Shown here: positions 12,783 to 26,338 of the stretch, piece by piece
Numbering within the stretch: the stretch's first letter is position 1
Layout: each line of letters begins with the position of its first letter
Assembly (NCBI GenBank): GCA_002812745.2
Contig: NCSJ02000051.1
Coordinates: 62,001 to 126,000, forward strand
DNA length: 64,000 nucleotides
Origin: Scytalidium lignicola
Lineage: Eukaryota; Ascomycota; Leotiomycetes
Direction of reading: 5' to 3'
The notes under the pieces: model-generated
Told to the model about the DNA's origin: nothing
Database searches by the model: none
The model's input: only the letters and a program-made list of their open reading frames with translations
Program-made: the position numbers and the translations under genes

Positions 12783-14676
12783 GCCAACAATCTGATATAA
12801 CTGACCAAGTGAAATAAAATTGTTTGTTTAAAGCAGCCGACAAGCAGGGCTCCGATATCAATTAATATAGAGGGCTGATAGAACAAAGAAACACGGATCC
12901 CAAAGCCTCGGGATCGCACAACAATTGTAACAAAGGACCACTCATTCTAATATAGTCGGCCATGCTAGCAAACAGCCACCACAAAACATAACAGAGGCAA
13001 AAGCGCCCCTCGGTATGTATTTCATCTCTAACACCGAATCTGGCTGCGATTGTCATGGGCGCAGAAATCAGACAAAGCTGGCAATGAGAGGAGGAAAGGG
13101 GGGCTGGTGCTAATCCGAGCACCTAAGAACGCCCAGAGCACTGGCCCCAGAGTACCGGAGGCCACTCCGGGAGGAGGATCGACTTCCACTGGGACGCCAA
13201 CGCTAAAACCCCAGATGCTAGTAGAGTCTGGGGTTCGCAAGATAGACCTGGGAGGGCTAGATCTGGAGATGAAAGAGGGGCAATCGCACTGGTATTGGCC
13301 TTCCGAAGAACCCAATCAGTTTGATTATAGACTTGGCATATTTATTCAGAAAGTTCATGGCATGACACAGTTGTTAGAATTACATTCGCCACCTCGCAAA
13401 TACTTACACTGTGAAAGATCGGTCTGACGCTTATGCATGAGTTGTACTGTAAGTAGAAAAAACAAAACCCCTTTTTGATAAGGGGGTAGGAAAAAGTAAA
13501 CATAGACAATAATATGAATAATTACCGTCCACAACGCGCAGAGACAATACAAACCAAAAAGTTGCCACGGTCCAATGTGGCTTTCATGACAACCAAATTC
13601 CTGGGTGAGCCTCAATTATCGCTCTTACAGAGGGGACATGCGACTTAGGTAGCTTTTTCTCAAGCCTCTCTTCTGATCTGGTGATGATGATGTAAAGTCG
13701 AGGAGGGCCACATGCGATGACATTGTCGGATTAAGTAGGACAAGCGCTGGGGCGTTTGGAGTGACGAATCGCGTTGTGTATTGCAGAGAAGCCATTGTCG
13801 GGTCTAGACTGTCATGGTTGGTTTGGTGTTGGAGATGAATGCGCCCCATGCGACGATGGGGATCGATCTGATATTAGACCATTGCCGCATTATCTGCATG
13901 GCTTACTGTACCGTAGTACAGTACCGTAAATACCAATTGCCCGTTTGGTGGAGCCAGATTAGGGAGCCGCGATGGAGACGCATACAAGTCCGTGATGTCC
14001 TTGAAATCGGACGAAGGTCTGTATTTGGATAATTGCGCCGCTGCCTCGGTACGTGTCCCGCGGGGAAAGCTTGGCTATGAAAGGAAATAAATGTGCGGAG
14101 TTCAAGTGGATTTAACTTTAAGTATTAAGACTCTCCCAGTTGTGCCAAGTACCAAATGCTGGGGGATGCGAACCACACCCAAACTTCGCCTCACCAAGTT
14201 ATCTTCTTCGACAGCGCTAAAATTGCAGTGCTTTTTGATGACACGACTTTTGATCACGATTGGCTGTGGAAGAGAGAAGGCTATTGGCCACGATCAAATA
14301 CTTAGTACAGATAGAGGTAATTGTCAAATGCGAGGCTCGGAAGTTCCAGCTTGTAATGTTCATCTGATAGCTCACATTTCGGGTGATCTTTATATTAACT
14401 CTAACTTTTCAAACAAAATCCACAACCAATAAATCACCAAGAATCCAAAATACCTCGGCGATTTTGTATTAAGGTTATTATCTAATACTGCTAGTTATGC
14501 AGGCAGGAAAGAGTAATCGCCGTGCATATCATCTTTATTGTAACCTCCCCTGATTTTCCAAACTAAGTTAATACCCCATCTCGGAACATAAAATTTCCCC
14601 TGTGCTACTAATATTACAGCTACGAATAATTTTCCCATTGCAATGACATGATTTGGTGATTGCAGACAATTTAATG
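12783..14676. other. Intergenic between transporter and HNH gene
   Basis: About 1.9 kb. It holds the promoter of the MFS gene and the 3' end of the HNH gene. Open frames of 60-125 codons occur on both strands, but none shows a domain, a plausible splice pattern or a good start, and opposing frames overlap heavily. Confidence 0.45.
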
Positions 14677-15789
14677 CTAAATGCAATTTAATTTACACAA
14701 ACCACATTCATCCTCATCGCTCTCGGGACTTTCCTCTCGAGAACCGCCACTAGAGTTGGTAGACTCAATAGTCATACTTTCATCTTCAGCTTGATCATGA
14801 TCCACATCGTTTCCCAAGAATGGAAATATGGTCCAAGCCAATCTTGCAAATAGAAATTCGGTGCTTACTTCTAATAAACCTTGGACTTGTCGGTTGTGGT
14901 TGAGCTGTATATATTCGATGCATTTCTTGGTAGCATGAAACACGTTCAATCCGTTTCTTTCTTGGTGAGGCCTGACTAGTCGTTGACTTGTGGACAGCTG
15001 GTGTTGGACGGGTCGGGACACTGCTTTGACTGGTGCCTGACTGGGAATTGACCAATCTTATACGCGGCCGACGCGGGGTGACAAGCTCGCTGGGGTCATC
15101 ATTTTGAGAAGACTTGGGGACAAATTTAATATACCCTCGTCAAAGCTCGAATAGATGTCTTTTCGGAGTAGTAGAACATTTGCTCGATTGTTCAACCTGG
15201 CATTCGACGGGTCAACCTGGTACCTACTCATATCATTCTGCCGGTACCATGCGATTTCCTTTTTTGGAATTATATGAGCAACCTGAGCGCCGGTAAGATA
15301 TCCAGTAACTCGGCACGTTTGGTCACTGTATTGAAGGGCAGTTGCGAGACTGGAACCGGCTAGGGGTCCACCAAGAGACTGAACTAATGTAAAAGATGCC
15401 CAACTCCCCGGAAGATCACCATGAGGGAATGCCCAGTCGTGAAATGACTTAACGATCTCGTAAGGTGCATCGATGGTAGAGGTTTCCAAATGGAAGAAAT
15501 AAGATCCATAATAAAGAACACTCTTCGGTTCTTTCTGAATTTGAGGCCCATCCTTCGTTGCGGTGAGGTATCCGTCCCACTTGTTTCCGGTCAATATGCC
15601 ACAAGCAATTATCACAAATTCGTATTGGAGACCTCCGTCTGGAAGGTCCGGAGCAATAAGACTAACTATACGGATGCGCCCCTCCGGAAGATGTGAATGA
15701 TATATGGTAATACTCCGTGTTCCTTTACCGGGAGTATTCTTAAAAGGTGAATCTATCGCAGCTTGAAGGGATACGGGAATATCGGCCAT
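14677..15789 (-). CDS. HNH nuclease-domain protein (HNH_2-like)
   Basis: Read as two exons, 15135-15789 and 14677-15029, with a 105-nt intron (GTATAT donor, CACCAG acceptor), giving 335 residues. Without the intron a TAA at 15058-15060 would end the protein at 243. Residues about 150-220 carry the HNH signature: CRVTG, then VAHIIPKKE-AWY, then NNRANVLLLRKDIYSSFDE. The second exon restores the family's C-terminal block, IQLNHNRQVQGL and EFLFARLAWTIFPFL, followed by an acidic Ser/Glu tail. Proteins with this domain are numerous in filamentous ascomycetes and mostly uncharacterised; a DNA- or RNA-cutting role is presumed. The intron is my inference. The alternative is a nonsense mutation in a decaying gene, since a different frame is also open across 14795-15055. 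Confidence 0.7.
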
Positions 15790-17491
15790 TTCGGATTTTC
15801 GAGATGGACGACTGATAGACTATGATCGAGATTAGTAACTATAATACAGCATTTGAAATACCAAACAAATGAAAGATTACCAGCTGTTTTTAGGAAGAAC
15901 CAACATATACTGCACTATACAACGCATAATGTAGCATTTCAATATCATCTTTAAGAAAAGGTAGTAAGGTGAATGAATAGAACTAAGTTGATTTATACTA
16001 CAAAGAAAGCTGTACATCAGAGTACGTTGAATATAGTACAAAGGAATAAAGTAAAAAGTAAGCTAATAGAGAAGTAGAGAAAGAACGGTTCCGATTTTCC
16101 TTCAGAATCAAACCAGAAATCTTGTGGAAAGAAGATGGATATAGATAGAAATAACTTACATCAGACTGTTTTCTATATGTATACCCTTATTTAGGATGAT
16201 AGGTCGAGCTAGAATATATGAAATGCGAGCATGGAGATTGGGGAAAGAAGCAGAAGGTGAAGAATGGCAACTTTTGAAGTGACTCGCGTTAGACGTAATT
16301 CAATATCACGCAGCAGATTCACACTAAATATACTACTCGTGGTTCCCTCGAGATGAGAACACTAGCAGGTCTAACGAGTTATTCTCTAAATTGAATAACT
16401 TCCTCATCATTCGAAGTATTAAGTCCTCTATATCCCTAGTAAAACCCTCAAATACACGCACAACTTACATCTTCTTCAAGACTCAGCAAACCAGACCAAA
16501 CACAGTGAAAACAAATGGGTACAACTAAAATTTTNCCTGGCCTGAGGCCCTGGAAAATATCAGATGCCACTTCACTCCTCGTTGTGTAATGGAGGTGTCG
16601 TAGCATGAGCAAGACAGTTCCTGAGCTACCAACTCGTACCCAAGGCATGTAAGTACAAAGAACAAAAGGGAAAAGAAATATTAGAAGTCGGGAGGCCAGT
16701 TGGAAGAATTTATAAGCTAGCCAGTGCATGAATCGTTAAAATGTAGTTTTGGGGAGAACAGAGGGAGAAAGTACTCCATACAAATGTAGTGATTCGAACG
16801 TTGTAAACGGCACAAACAGTACTAGGCTAGCTGGTATATTGAGAATAGTCCACGCAACGGTATTTTTTTTTTTTGTGTTTGTTATCAGTAGGAATGTGAT
16901 TAGGAGATGATGTCATTGATCTTGAAAAGCTTGAATGGTTTGATTAAATGGTTACAATAATGAGGATATTCAGGTCTAAGCTTTGAAGGGATAAATATCT
17001 GGAAGACAAACTTAGTTTTAACCGAGGCTCTTCGAGCTCCTCTTTCTTCTCGTTTTATTTTAGACTTGTTGATGTTTTCTATTGATTCCAGTTCAATGTC
17101 CATCCCTTACGTGGTAGCGTGGTTATAACTCTGAATGGTGAGCAGGGTTGGCCAATAATACACAAGAAGACAAAGTACACTATTATACCTTTTTAGCTGA
17201 ATACATGGCAAAACATAATAGAGCCTCTTTTGTGGTAGCAAGTCGGAAAGAAATTTGGGATGATGCGGAAATTGGTTTATCTCTTAGAAACCCTTTCTCA
17301 TCTCTATATCGAGCATCACGCGCAAAGAAATCCACGCCTTAGTACGAACGACCCAGAAATGCAATGTTCTACTCCCAAAGCCTCTCAGATCAAAATACAA
17401 TTCTCTTTGCTCTCAGCTTGTGTATCGTTCTCTTCCCTCTGCGCCGCACCCAGTGTCGTAAATCATCAAACTAGAAAGATCAACTAGAGAT
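15790..17491. other. Intergenic, 1.7 kb
   Basis: AT-rich, with an N at 16535 and a ten-T run just after 16860. The only open frames are short minus-strand ones with no domain. I see no tRNA or transposon ends. The right edge is the 3' flank of the UBC13 gene. Confidence 0.45.
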
Positions 17492-18151
17492 TTATGTCAT
17501 GGCGTGCGTCCTTGTCCACTCTCTCGCTGTTGCAATAGCAGCTTTTTCATCTTCTTTCCATCTCTTTGCTACTTCGGGGGCGAGCGGGTCATCGGGATTT
17601 GGTGCGCCAAGGAGAGCTTGAATTGAGAGGAGGATGGTTCGAATTTGAAGTGCTGGAGACCAGTTACCTGTGTAGATATTGGCTATCAGTTTCCGGCCTT
17701 GAAAATTAAATAGAGTATCTCTTCATAATCTATCTTGAAAGCAGGAAGTGCGCTTACTCTTCAGAACATCAAGGCAGATCCGACCAAGCTTATCAATATT
17801 TGGGTGGTAAATCTTCGTCAGGAATCGAATCTTGGGAGGGGTCATGGGATAGTCATCTGGGAGGAAAAGTTCAAGTTTAAAGATACCACCTAACCCTCAG
17901 CGTCAGTACAGAAAAACTTGTATGAGTCATATGTATAATAACCTTCGTATGGAGATTGTGTTGGTCCGTGAATGGTAACATCGAAATATCGCAGGTTATC
18001 TTCGTGCGGTACTGCGCTGATTCCAGGTACACTGGAATAATAAGAGGTTAGCGCTTCGGTATTGTAAAGAGAAGGCTCAACTTTTAGGATTTACTTACGG
18101 TTCCGCCATCAGCCTCTCTGTCTCCTTAATGATCCGTTTTGGAAGTGCCAT
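17492..18151 (-). CDS. UBC13: Ubiquitin-conjugating enzyme E2 Ubc13
   Basis: Four exons: 18099-18151, 17943-18031, 17758-17889 and 17492-17667. The introns are 67, 53 and 90 nt, and the product is exactly 149 residues, close to UBE2N (152). It begins [18 protein letters not shown] and contains [10 protein letters not shown], the HPN motif ([12 protein letters not shown]), the catalytic cysteine in GRICLDVLK, and WSPALQIRT. It ends [19 protein letters not shown] before the final THAMT. Ubc13 pairs with the E2 variant Mms2 to build Lys63-linked ubiquitin chains on PCNA in error-free post-replication repair; this role is from the family. It is transcribed away from MTC5 across a shared 616-nt region. 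Confidence 0.96.
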
Positions 18152-18767
18152 CCTGAAATTACCCCGCTATCGGCTGTACAACAAGTTGTCGATGAGTGTC
18201 ACACCAAATATTACCTCCCCTAGAAGTATTTGAAGCTTTACGCTGCCTGATTCTTCGATCCTGTAGTACTGACTCCGATCTTCTCTTGTGAGTCTTTTTT
18301 TGCGATATTCTCTGGCGATGGACACACCAGGCGACCAGAAAGGAAATGGCGAGCGATGAAGGTTTAAGAAAGCTATAGACTAAAAGAGAGTAGACTTCAG
18401 ACAGGAAACTCAACTTACAGCTTTTACGCAGAAGAAGAGAGTTTCTTATCTTCAAATCAGGCTGACCACCAGTGTTGACGTCCTAGCTGTACCCTCTTTC
18501 ATGCACCCACCGGTAGGTCCCGCTCTCATGATGACGCTAGACCCGATATGTACATTCGCGATCGCAACTTCTATCAGCCTCATCTGTAGCACTATACAGA
18601 GAGTCTATGTCTCGACATTTCTGGTGTTAGGAAGTCGCATATAATAGACTGTTCTGAGCAAATGTTTTATCACTACACACCATGCAAGTCATAAGCTTGC
18701 AAACTTCGAATTGCGGCATGCAGATGTTGAGATTACAGCCCCCCTCTGATGCGCATACTCAGGAATC
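18152..18767. promoter_or_regulatory. Divergent promoter region UBC13 / MTC5
   Basis: The 616 nt between the two start codons must contain both promoters and both 5' UTRs. A minus-strand open stretch at 18159-18455 abuts the UBC13 start and lies in its likely leader; it shows no domain. No specific binding site was identified by eye. Confidence 0.6.
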
Positions 18768-21700
18768 ATGAAAGAAGAGTTTAGAAAAGGGAAGACAATC
18801 AAGTCTGCATTTGACAGCACTACCTTTGACACTGATGTGTCAATACACGTTGACCGGAAGGTAGGAGCCGCATCTATCTCCCCATCGGGGAGAGATGTCG
18901 TTCTTGCTTCGTATGTCCCCTCTTCTTGAATAATCTAGACAGGTTCTGACTTTACTATGTTTTAGTACCGATGGGCTTGATATTATAGATCTCGATTCTC
19001 CCCTTAATCCGCCACGCCATTTGCGACATGGCCTACCATGGCTTGTTGCAGATGTGCAATGGTCTCCATTTGCTGCGCGCGACTACTGGGTTGTTAGCAC
19101 AGCGAACCAAAAGGCCTTGGTATGGAACTTAAACATGCAAGAGGATATCAGTGGAGGAGCAATTGAACATACTCTCCAGGGACATTACAGGGCTATCACA
19201 GACATAAATTTTTCGGCTCATCACCCGGATATGCTTGCGACTTGTGCCGTGGATGGTTATGTGCATTGTTGGGATCTCCGTCGGCCTAGACAACCGGCTG
19301 TTACTTTCTGTGATTGGTTTGCTGGAGCAACTCAGGTAAAATATAACAGGCAGGAGCCGCATATTTTAGCTTCTTCTCATGACCGGTGGCTGCGGATCTG
19401 GGACGATAGGAAAGGAGCTGCTCCATTGAGGTCTATCGATGCGCATGAATCCAAGATATACGGAGTAGATTGGAACCGTACCCGAACCACTGAGATTCTT
19501 ACTTGCTCTTTAGATAAGAGCATCAAGCTCTGGGATTATAGCAATGACCTTGATGAGCCCGAGCGCATCATTCGAACTGACTTCCCTGTGTGGCGAGCGA
19601 GGCATACGCCGTTCGGATTCGGTGTTTTAGCCATGCCTCAAGATTCACCTGGGAACCTACATCTATATGACTGTCTTCACACTCCAGATATATCGAAGGA
19701 TTATACTACACCGCCTGTTTTCACATTTCCAGGACATGGTAATCACAAGGTCAAGGAATTCCTATGGAGGTCCCGGGGTGGTATCACCGATAGTGGAATT
19801 GATGATCGGGAATTTCAACTCGTCTCATGGGGAGAGGATAAACAGTTGCGCCTGCAACACGTAGATCCAGAGGTTCTTGAAACTGTTGGCTACGTTAAAG
19901 GTGGCCCAGCTACTAAGAATCTTAACTTTACGCGCAAAGGAGCAGTATACCGGACATTCCGTCATGTGGAAGGTCTAGGCTCAGATAAGAAAGCAGCAAC
20001 AATTACAGGACCTCGTCCAGGTAGTTCTGGGTTCAAAGTCAGTGCTTTAACTGCTGGTGTTAGGAAGATGTCATTGCCTAGTAGTACCCGTACTTACATG
20101 ATGGCTCGAGCTTCATCTATGAAAACTAAAGATAAAAAGTCAAGGCTTGAAGAGGAGAGCCAGAGGCAAATTGGCTGGATGAGTGGCATCAAATTTACGA
20201 AACAAGAAAACAGCCCTGGGCAGCGAAAGCGGTCACAGGGACGAAGACTTTCACTTCTACATCCAGATTTTGATGAAGATGGTGACTGGGATGGTCCTGA
20301 AAGCTTGCATGATGAAATCATACGTGTCAGCAGGCAGCTCCCTAAAGTCGGATTCGACAATATCGATATGGATAAAAAAGCAATTACCGTCTCAATGAAC
20401 GGGCCATGGGGTGAAGAGAGCGGCTCTATTTATATACGAGTCACAATAACGTTCCCTGACCAATATCCTGAAACTAAAGCCCCATCCTTTACAATCCAGA
20501 AAACGTCTCTGATGCCTGACACAACACATAGCAGGCTTAAGGAAGAAGTCCAGCAGATAGCAACTGGTTTCGTGGGTCGCAAGAAAGGTTGTCTGGAAGC
20601 TACTCTCTGCTACCTTCTGGGAGAAGTGGACTTAGAGACGAGCACCACTTTCTTCAAGGATGGCGAAGATATTGATGACGACGATCTAGATGGCTTGGCA
20701 GACGAAAGCTCAAGCGATGATGACGACGTGAATATTCCTGCGGGAGCATCAGCCATGATGTCTCAAGAGCTTGATGCGAGTGCTACAGCAGATATGCTTA
20801 CACCAGCTCATAGAAATGCTAATGTTCCTCTTCCAAGGTTCTGCGGTGCTCGATTTGCTGGGGACGGTAGGCTTGTATGCTTCTTCCCGCCAAAGGAGGA
20901 GAAAGTCAAATCCTTGCTTGGAGCTTTAATTGATAACAACAAGGAGCGTTCGAGATCGGACCCAGTGTTTGAAACATTTGGCAGGCTCCATAATAATAGC
21001 TCTCCGATTCCCAGAAACAAAACCATGTCAATTACTGAAGAAAGCAGAGAAGAATCCGAGCTTTCAGACGATTCAGATATTTCTTCTTCAAGCGATTCGG
21101 ACTCTTCTCAGTTTCATGTCGCACGCTTCCCTATGGCAGATTATTGGCGGCGACCTCATCATCGGTCTTACGTGAAAACATCTACCATCCAATCACAAAA
21201 GTCGAGTGCCAATGGTACTGGAACTGGTACGGGCACGGGAACCGGTATTAGTAGGAGCAGATCCTCAAAACCCAAAAATATCATCGCTCTTCATGACATC
21301 AGCTATCTTCTGCCGTCCAAGAAAGAGCTTGCCAATGAATACGCGATCTTCGGAGATGGACCCCATGTTTGTGAAAACAATGCCCAAGTGGCAGAAAAGC
21401 ATGGCTTTAATGATCGTGCAGACATATGGAGATACGTTGCAATATTATTACACAATGATGTCCCATTAGAAGTCCTTGATCACGGTGGGCAACTTGGAGA
21501 GCCGCTTCTTGTAATTGCAAGGGATACCGTCAACCGATATCGTCGAAATAGTGGTTCAGACAGTGGGGTTGACCTTAGTTTTGATAATAGGAAGAGACGT
21601 AACAGTTTGTCGGGGAGAGTCAAATGGGGGACAAGTCCACTTGCCCGACCTCTAATTGCGGATCTCTTCGCTCATTACGAGAGGCTTGCTGATATCCAAA

Positions 21701-23232
21701 TGATTGCGATGCTATCCTGTGTCTTTAGTGAGCCTGTTGCTACAGACAGTGTTTCGCATGCTGAGATGCGGATGACACAGACACAAACACCGCTTTCAAT
21801 GAAGACTCCTGCCTTCTCACTTGACTATTATCCAACCCATGCCGCAGCACGGATGGCTTATCAAAAGACTCCAGTAGATTCAACAGCCTCGACTCCCAGA
21901 ATCTCTCAAACACCAGTCGGTCTCTATGGCTCTGTAGGTTCATCGAACGGAGCTTATGGCAGTGATCCAACATCAGCGTCATATTCTTGCGGAGAGACTC
22001 CTCCTACGCAATCAAACCAAACAAGTTTGGAACAAATTCGAGAAGCGCCAAGTCTTTCAACTTCTCCGGAAGGTACCCGTAGTGCACGTCGCACAAACCC
22101 TGGTATTGCATCCAGCTTCGCAGCAAGCTTTGGTCGACCCTTTTCAATTGCTTCCTCATCACCTCCACAACGTAAACGACCTAGCCCTGTAGAAATGCTG
22201 AATTCTCTTGCCCCAAGCGCTATAACTTGGGGGAATACAACGGTTCTTGGAAGTGTTAAGGAATCAGATATCTCGGGCCGCACATCTATGTCAGAAGATG
22301 AGAGCGATGTCAGTGATCCAAAGGTGACAATCTGCAATGGGATTACAGTTAAGATGGAAAATCAAAATTCGTTTGATGAAGAAGGTTGTATGAGTATGCC
22401 ATTACTCGACCCCAGTAAATCAGCACTTTATGCAAGCTACCGCCGAACTTATGCTGAAATGCTTTATATCTGGGGACATCCACTCGCACGTTTGGAAATT
22501 CTCAAATTCAATGGCCTTAAAGACCATTACTTCCCTGAGTCCGAAACACCTGGAATCAAATCATTTGCAGCATCAGTACGTTCAAATGACACGCATACTG
22601 CGTCGCTTCATGACGCACCACCACCATCACCTATCATCCTTGGGAAGAAAGATAATTTATTGTCTAACACTGGTCCTCAGGAACACGGACTAGACGTGAC
22701 TGGTTACTGTCTGGTTCACGACACACGTCTGGAGCCTTTACCTTTGGGCATGGATGGTGGAGCAGTGGGCCACTGCGATCGATGTAAGCATGACCAAAGA
22801 CAATTACGCTGCACCATCTGCCTAGAACCAATCAGTGCTCTCTTCACACCATGTCTCTCATGCGGCTGCGCGAATCACCAACACTGTCTACGAGAGTACC
22901 ATGCCCAAGGAGGACAATTCTGTCCAGGTGGCTGTGAATGTGATTGTACATTAAAGTCAAGTCAAGGTGTAGTAGAAAGCTGGGAGGTTATGATGGGCGC
23001 GATTGAGATGATGAGAATCCTTGATGCGAAGAGAAGGAGCGAAGAGAAGGAGCGATTAGATGACTGGGAGTCGACAGATAAAGGGGAATGGGAGAATATT
23101 ACGGTTCCCAACGGAGGACTCGGGAGGGGATATTCTACGCTGAGCAAGAGATTGGTACAGGTCAGGTCTGGGGATTGGGGCATACCAGGAACGAAGAAAA
23201 GGACAAGAAGTTTGATGAGGGAGGAGAGGTGA
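18768..23232 (+). CDS. MTC5: SEA/GATOR2 complex subunit Mtc5 (Sea3/WDR59)
   Basis: Two exons, 18768-18910 and 18966-23232 (55-nt intron, GTATGT...TTTAG), giving 1469 residues. Residues about 30-400 form WD40 repeats (HHPDMLATCAVDGYVHCWDLR, SHDRWLRIWDD, CSLDKSIKLWDY). An RWD domain follows at about 490-605 (ITFPDQYPETKAPSF). A long disordered middle contains acidic clusters and a GTGTGTGTGTG tract near residue 800. The C-terminus, about 1295-1375, is a RING-like zinc module (CDRCKHD, LRCTICLEPI, CLSCGCANHQHCLREYH, FCPGGCECDC). WD40-RWD-RING is the architecture of Sea3/WDR59, a subunit of the vacuole/lysosome-associated complex that relays amino-acid status to TORC1. It diverges from UBC13. Confidence 0.93.
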
Positions 23233-23429
23233 TTGTTAAAAATATGGATCCATACTAATCGGTGTTTATGGGCTGCAATTTTGGGCAATGGCGGCAGGTT
23301 TTGGATAATGTATAAGTTAATGTATCATGATAGGTAATGTATAAAGGTAACTTCCTAGGTATATGTAAAATCTCACTACCATTATGGGAAATTTATATAG
23401 CTCTAGATGTTTAAATTTTAAGTAGTTCG

Positions 23430-24622
23430 TTATGAGCTATTAGTTTCAGGTCGAGCAATATAGAAAGGTATCAAATCTCTCAACTTCTCGTCAGGGGCGC
23501 TGCCATCGGGAGCCTTATCTGTTCCCAATGCGTAAGCCTTCTCTATTATCCCCTCCCTTCTCGGATCCAGGTTGGCAATCATCTTTAGGGAAACAAAATT
23601 CTCTGTATCAACGCAAGCTACTAACTCATTGACATCCTTTCGATCTGTGCACGGCTAATGTCAGACTGTCTTTCTCTTGGCTTAAGGAATTCAAAACACA
23701 TCATTATATAGCGAGGGCTAAACGAAAAAANTAACTCACGTTGTAACTTCCAATATTCTCCTTCTTTACCCGCAAACAACAACAGCATTTTCAATCCGTA
23801 CCCTCGTCTCCAATACCTGTGGTTGATCGTATAGCCGAACTCATATCCTTCAGCACTCTTACAATGTACACCTATGACACCGACCATCTTCGGCCGAGAG
23901 TTAGGACCCTTGGCTAGAGGATCCGGAGACACCATCAAGCCGAATTGGTCGCAATCAGGATTTGAGGAGCGGATGCTCGCAAGGAGGAAAGCTTTAGATT
24001 CCTCCAGTGTTTTCTTCACAAGTTGGCCTCTATATTTTTAAGTAGTTAGATATGTTTGAAATGGAGTAGAGTCAGAGTAGAGAACTATTATATGGGAGAG
24101 ATAAGAAACAAAAAGATGAAAAAAACAAAATATCATTTCCTAGAAACCATGAAGGTTGAAAGGTCAAGTCATAATGAGACGTGCTCCATCACGTAGAAAA
24201 CATGTCCAGGGGGCAGAAATAGCCAAGCGTGTAATAATACCAAACATCCAAAGCTCACCAATCCAACATATAATCAACACAATAACGTAGGATGGAAAAA
24301 TGTTTCAAAAACTCACTAACACAAGAGCCAACCTCCAAATAATCTTTGAAGGAAACCCCCAAAAAAAGTGCAAAATGACCCCATCAACTCCTCGAATACA
24401 AGCAAAAGATCAAATAAACATAGCATAAAAATAGAAATAAAAAAGGGCAACCACTCACGACCAAATAAGCGTCTGCGGACTAGACCAAAGCTCATGAAAA
24501 TCCTCAAGATGCTGCAACCCTAGCTCCTCAAGCCAGATTTTCTCCTCCACCTGCAGCTGTAGCTGGGCTGACTCCGAAGTCATGCCTACCGTCGTAACTG
24601 CATCTATCGATACCGCCGCCAT
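23430..24622 (-). CDS. GNAT-family N-acetyltransferase
   Basis: Three exons: 24459-24622, 23740-24029 and 23430-23644 (introns 429 and 95 nt), giving 222 residues. The phases fit and the structure matches the paralogue at 43757-44725. The N-terminus has LGLQHLEDFHELWSSPQTLIW. The acetyl-CoA region has VGVIGVH, EFGYTINHRYWRRGYGLKMLLLF (the R/Q-x-x-G-x-G/A equivalent is RRGYG), then HRKDVNELVACVDTENFVS. This is the RimJ/RimL-like Acetyltransf_3 type, which acetylates protein N-termini or small amines; the substrate is unknown. The first intron is unusually long. The second contains the N at 23731, so that N does not touch coding. The start could be a later in-frame ATG at 24583. Confidence 0.82.
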
Positions 24623-26290
24623 TCCAACAGCAAGACAACAACAATACCAGCAGCAAAAAGAAAAGAGAGACGTAATAGATCTTCCCTTCTCTCGTTATAT
24701 ATATTTCCTATCCTCACCAACAGCCAAAACGAGATAAAAAATCCGTAATCTTCAAATTATCGTAACGTACATAAATCGTATGTGCCCGTATCACTCGTAA
24801 TCCTACTTTCTTGCCAATTCCTTTCCCTCTATAATGTTTTTAAAACATTTACAGACAGGTAGGTATGTATAAACCACCTCAAATCGACGACGAAAGTTGA
24901 AATAAAAATGAGGGAAAAAGAAAACGAGGCCTGATAAGCCAATAGCGAAAAGATAATAATTGTTTTAGGATGAGAGAGAATGTGTGTATTTATATATATA
25001 CAGTGCAAATATCGGGAAGGTGCCAAGCCCAACAGAGAAAAAAAGGATAGAATGACTCCCGCCGGCGTGCCGCCACCCAAACGCCAAGATCACGGAGATC
25101 GTCAATCGTAGCAAGTAACTTAACTTAGTTCTAGCAACGCGTTTACCAGTTGATTAATAAGTAATAACTAACTAACCACCATGCCCCGCAACCCGCTAAG
25201 TACTTCCCAGGAAATGTATGAAAGGCCAAGGAAGGACTTGGGTTTCACATATACCCATACGTTCATTTTTAGTATTAATGATAAATAATAAGCAGAGAAG
25301 AGACGATGAAGGGAATGATAACAGTAAATTAATACAAAAGTGGAGCAAAGTGAATTTGAGTGATGATTTCTAGTTTGGACTTCGGTGAGTGAGTCATTGC
25401 TTCCATTCGTCAGTGGATGCTGTAATTAGTTCCATTTGAATGAAAAACAAGGAAAGCTAACAATTAGTACTGTATACTGTAGGCTTACACGTACTCTGTA
25501 CATCAACAGACGATGCAACAACAAAAATTTATTAAATCCATATTCCGCATTTCACATTCACATTTCAGATACTCTCCACTACAAAGAACAATATATAATT
25601 AAACCAAAAGAGTAAGTTAATATAATATACCAATTTCTCTACATTTTTTGTCCAATCTAACCTTCTAACCTCCTACCATTTGTTTTCTACCTTCCTCTCC
25701 TTTCGTGATGTCCTATCTAAGCTGTGTATGATATGATAATGACATTAAGTGATAAAGCAAAACAAACCCAAAAAAAACCCCCAAAAGGCCAAACCAGAAG
25801 TGAAAATAAGCTTTCCCGGAACTCTTCAATTTTCTGTTTTCGAGAGCAGAGGGTATATTCAATTTAATCCAAAAGTGAGAGTAGAACTTTTATTAAAAGA
25901 GTTAAAGGTTAAAGTAAAAGTATAAAAACAGTTAATAAAGTTTTTTTTATAATTACAAAATTATTAGTATATAAATATTATGACATTTATCTTATAGCAT
26001 TTGTGAAATCATTGTGCATTATTAGAAATTATTTACTTAAAGTACTTCATGATAAGTTGTGCTTATTACACAGTGTTATAGATTTACGGATAATGCAGAA
26101 CTGTATATGGAATACTTACAGATTGTCATAAGACTAACAGTTTCAAAAGGTCTTGCCCCTTAATTATACAAGGAACTAATATATTGTACTGTAGCTGTAT
26201 TGTGGTAGGTAACTCAATTACACTCCTTTTATCTTAACAGTACATTGTATATGTCTACCTGTGATTACTTATATCGCTTCTTTAGCCTGT

Positions 26291-26291
<1 letters not shown>

Positions 26292-26324
<33 letters not shown>
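26292..26324. repeat. (GAT)11 microsatellite
   Basis: Eleven uninterrupted GAT units, outside any coding frame that I support. Confidence 0.95.
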
Positions 26325-26338
26325 ATTTATTTACGTCC

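Noticed and set aside
12862..14032. Several 60-125 codon frames between the MFS and HNH genes
   Set aside because: Opposing frames overlap with no family signal; likely promoter and UTR sequence.
18159..18455. 98-codon minus-strand frame just upstream of UBC13
   Set aside because: It lies in the probable 5' leader, with no domain and no splice join into UBC13, whose start is fixed by homology.
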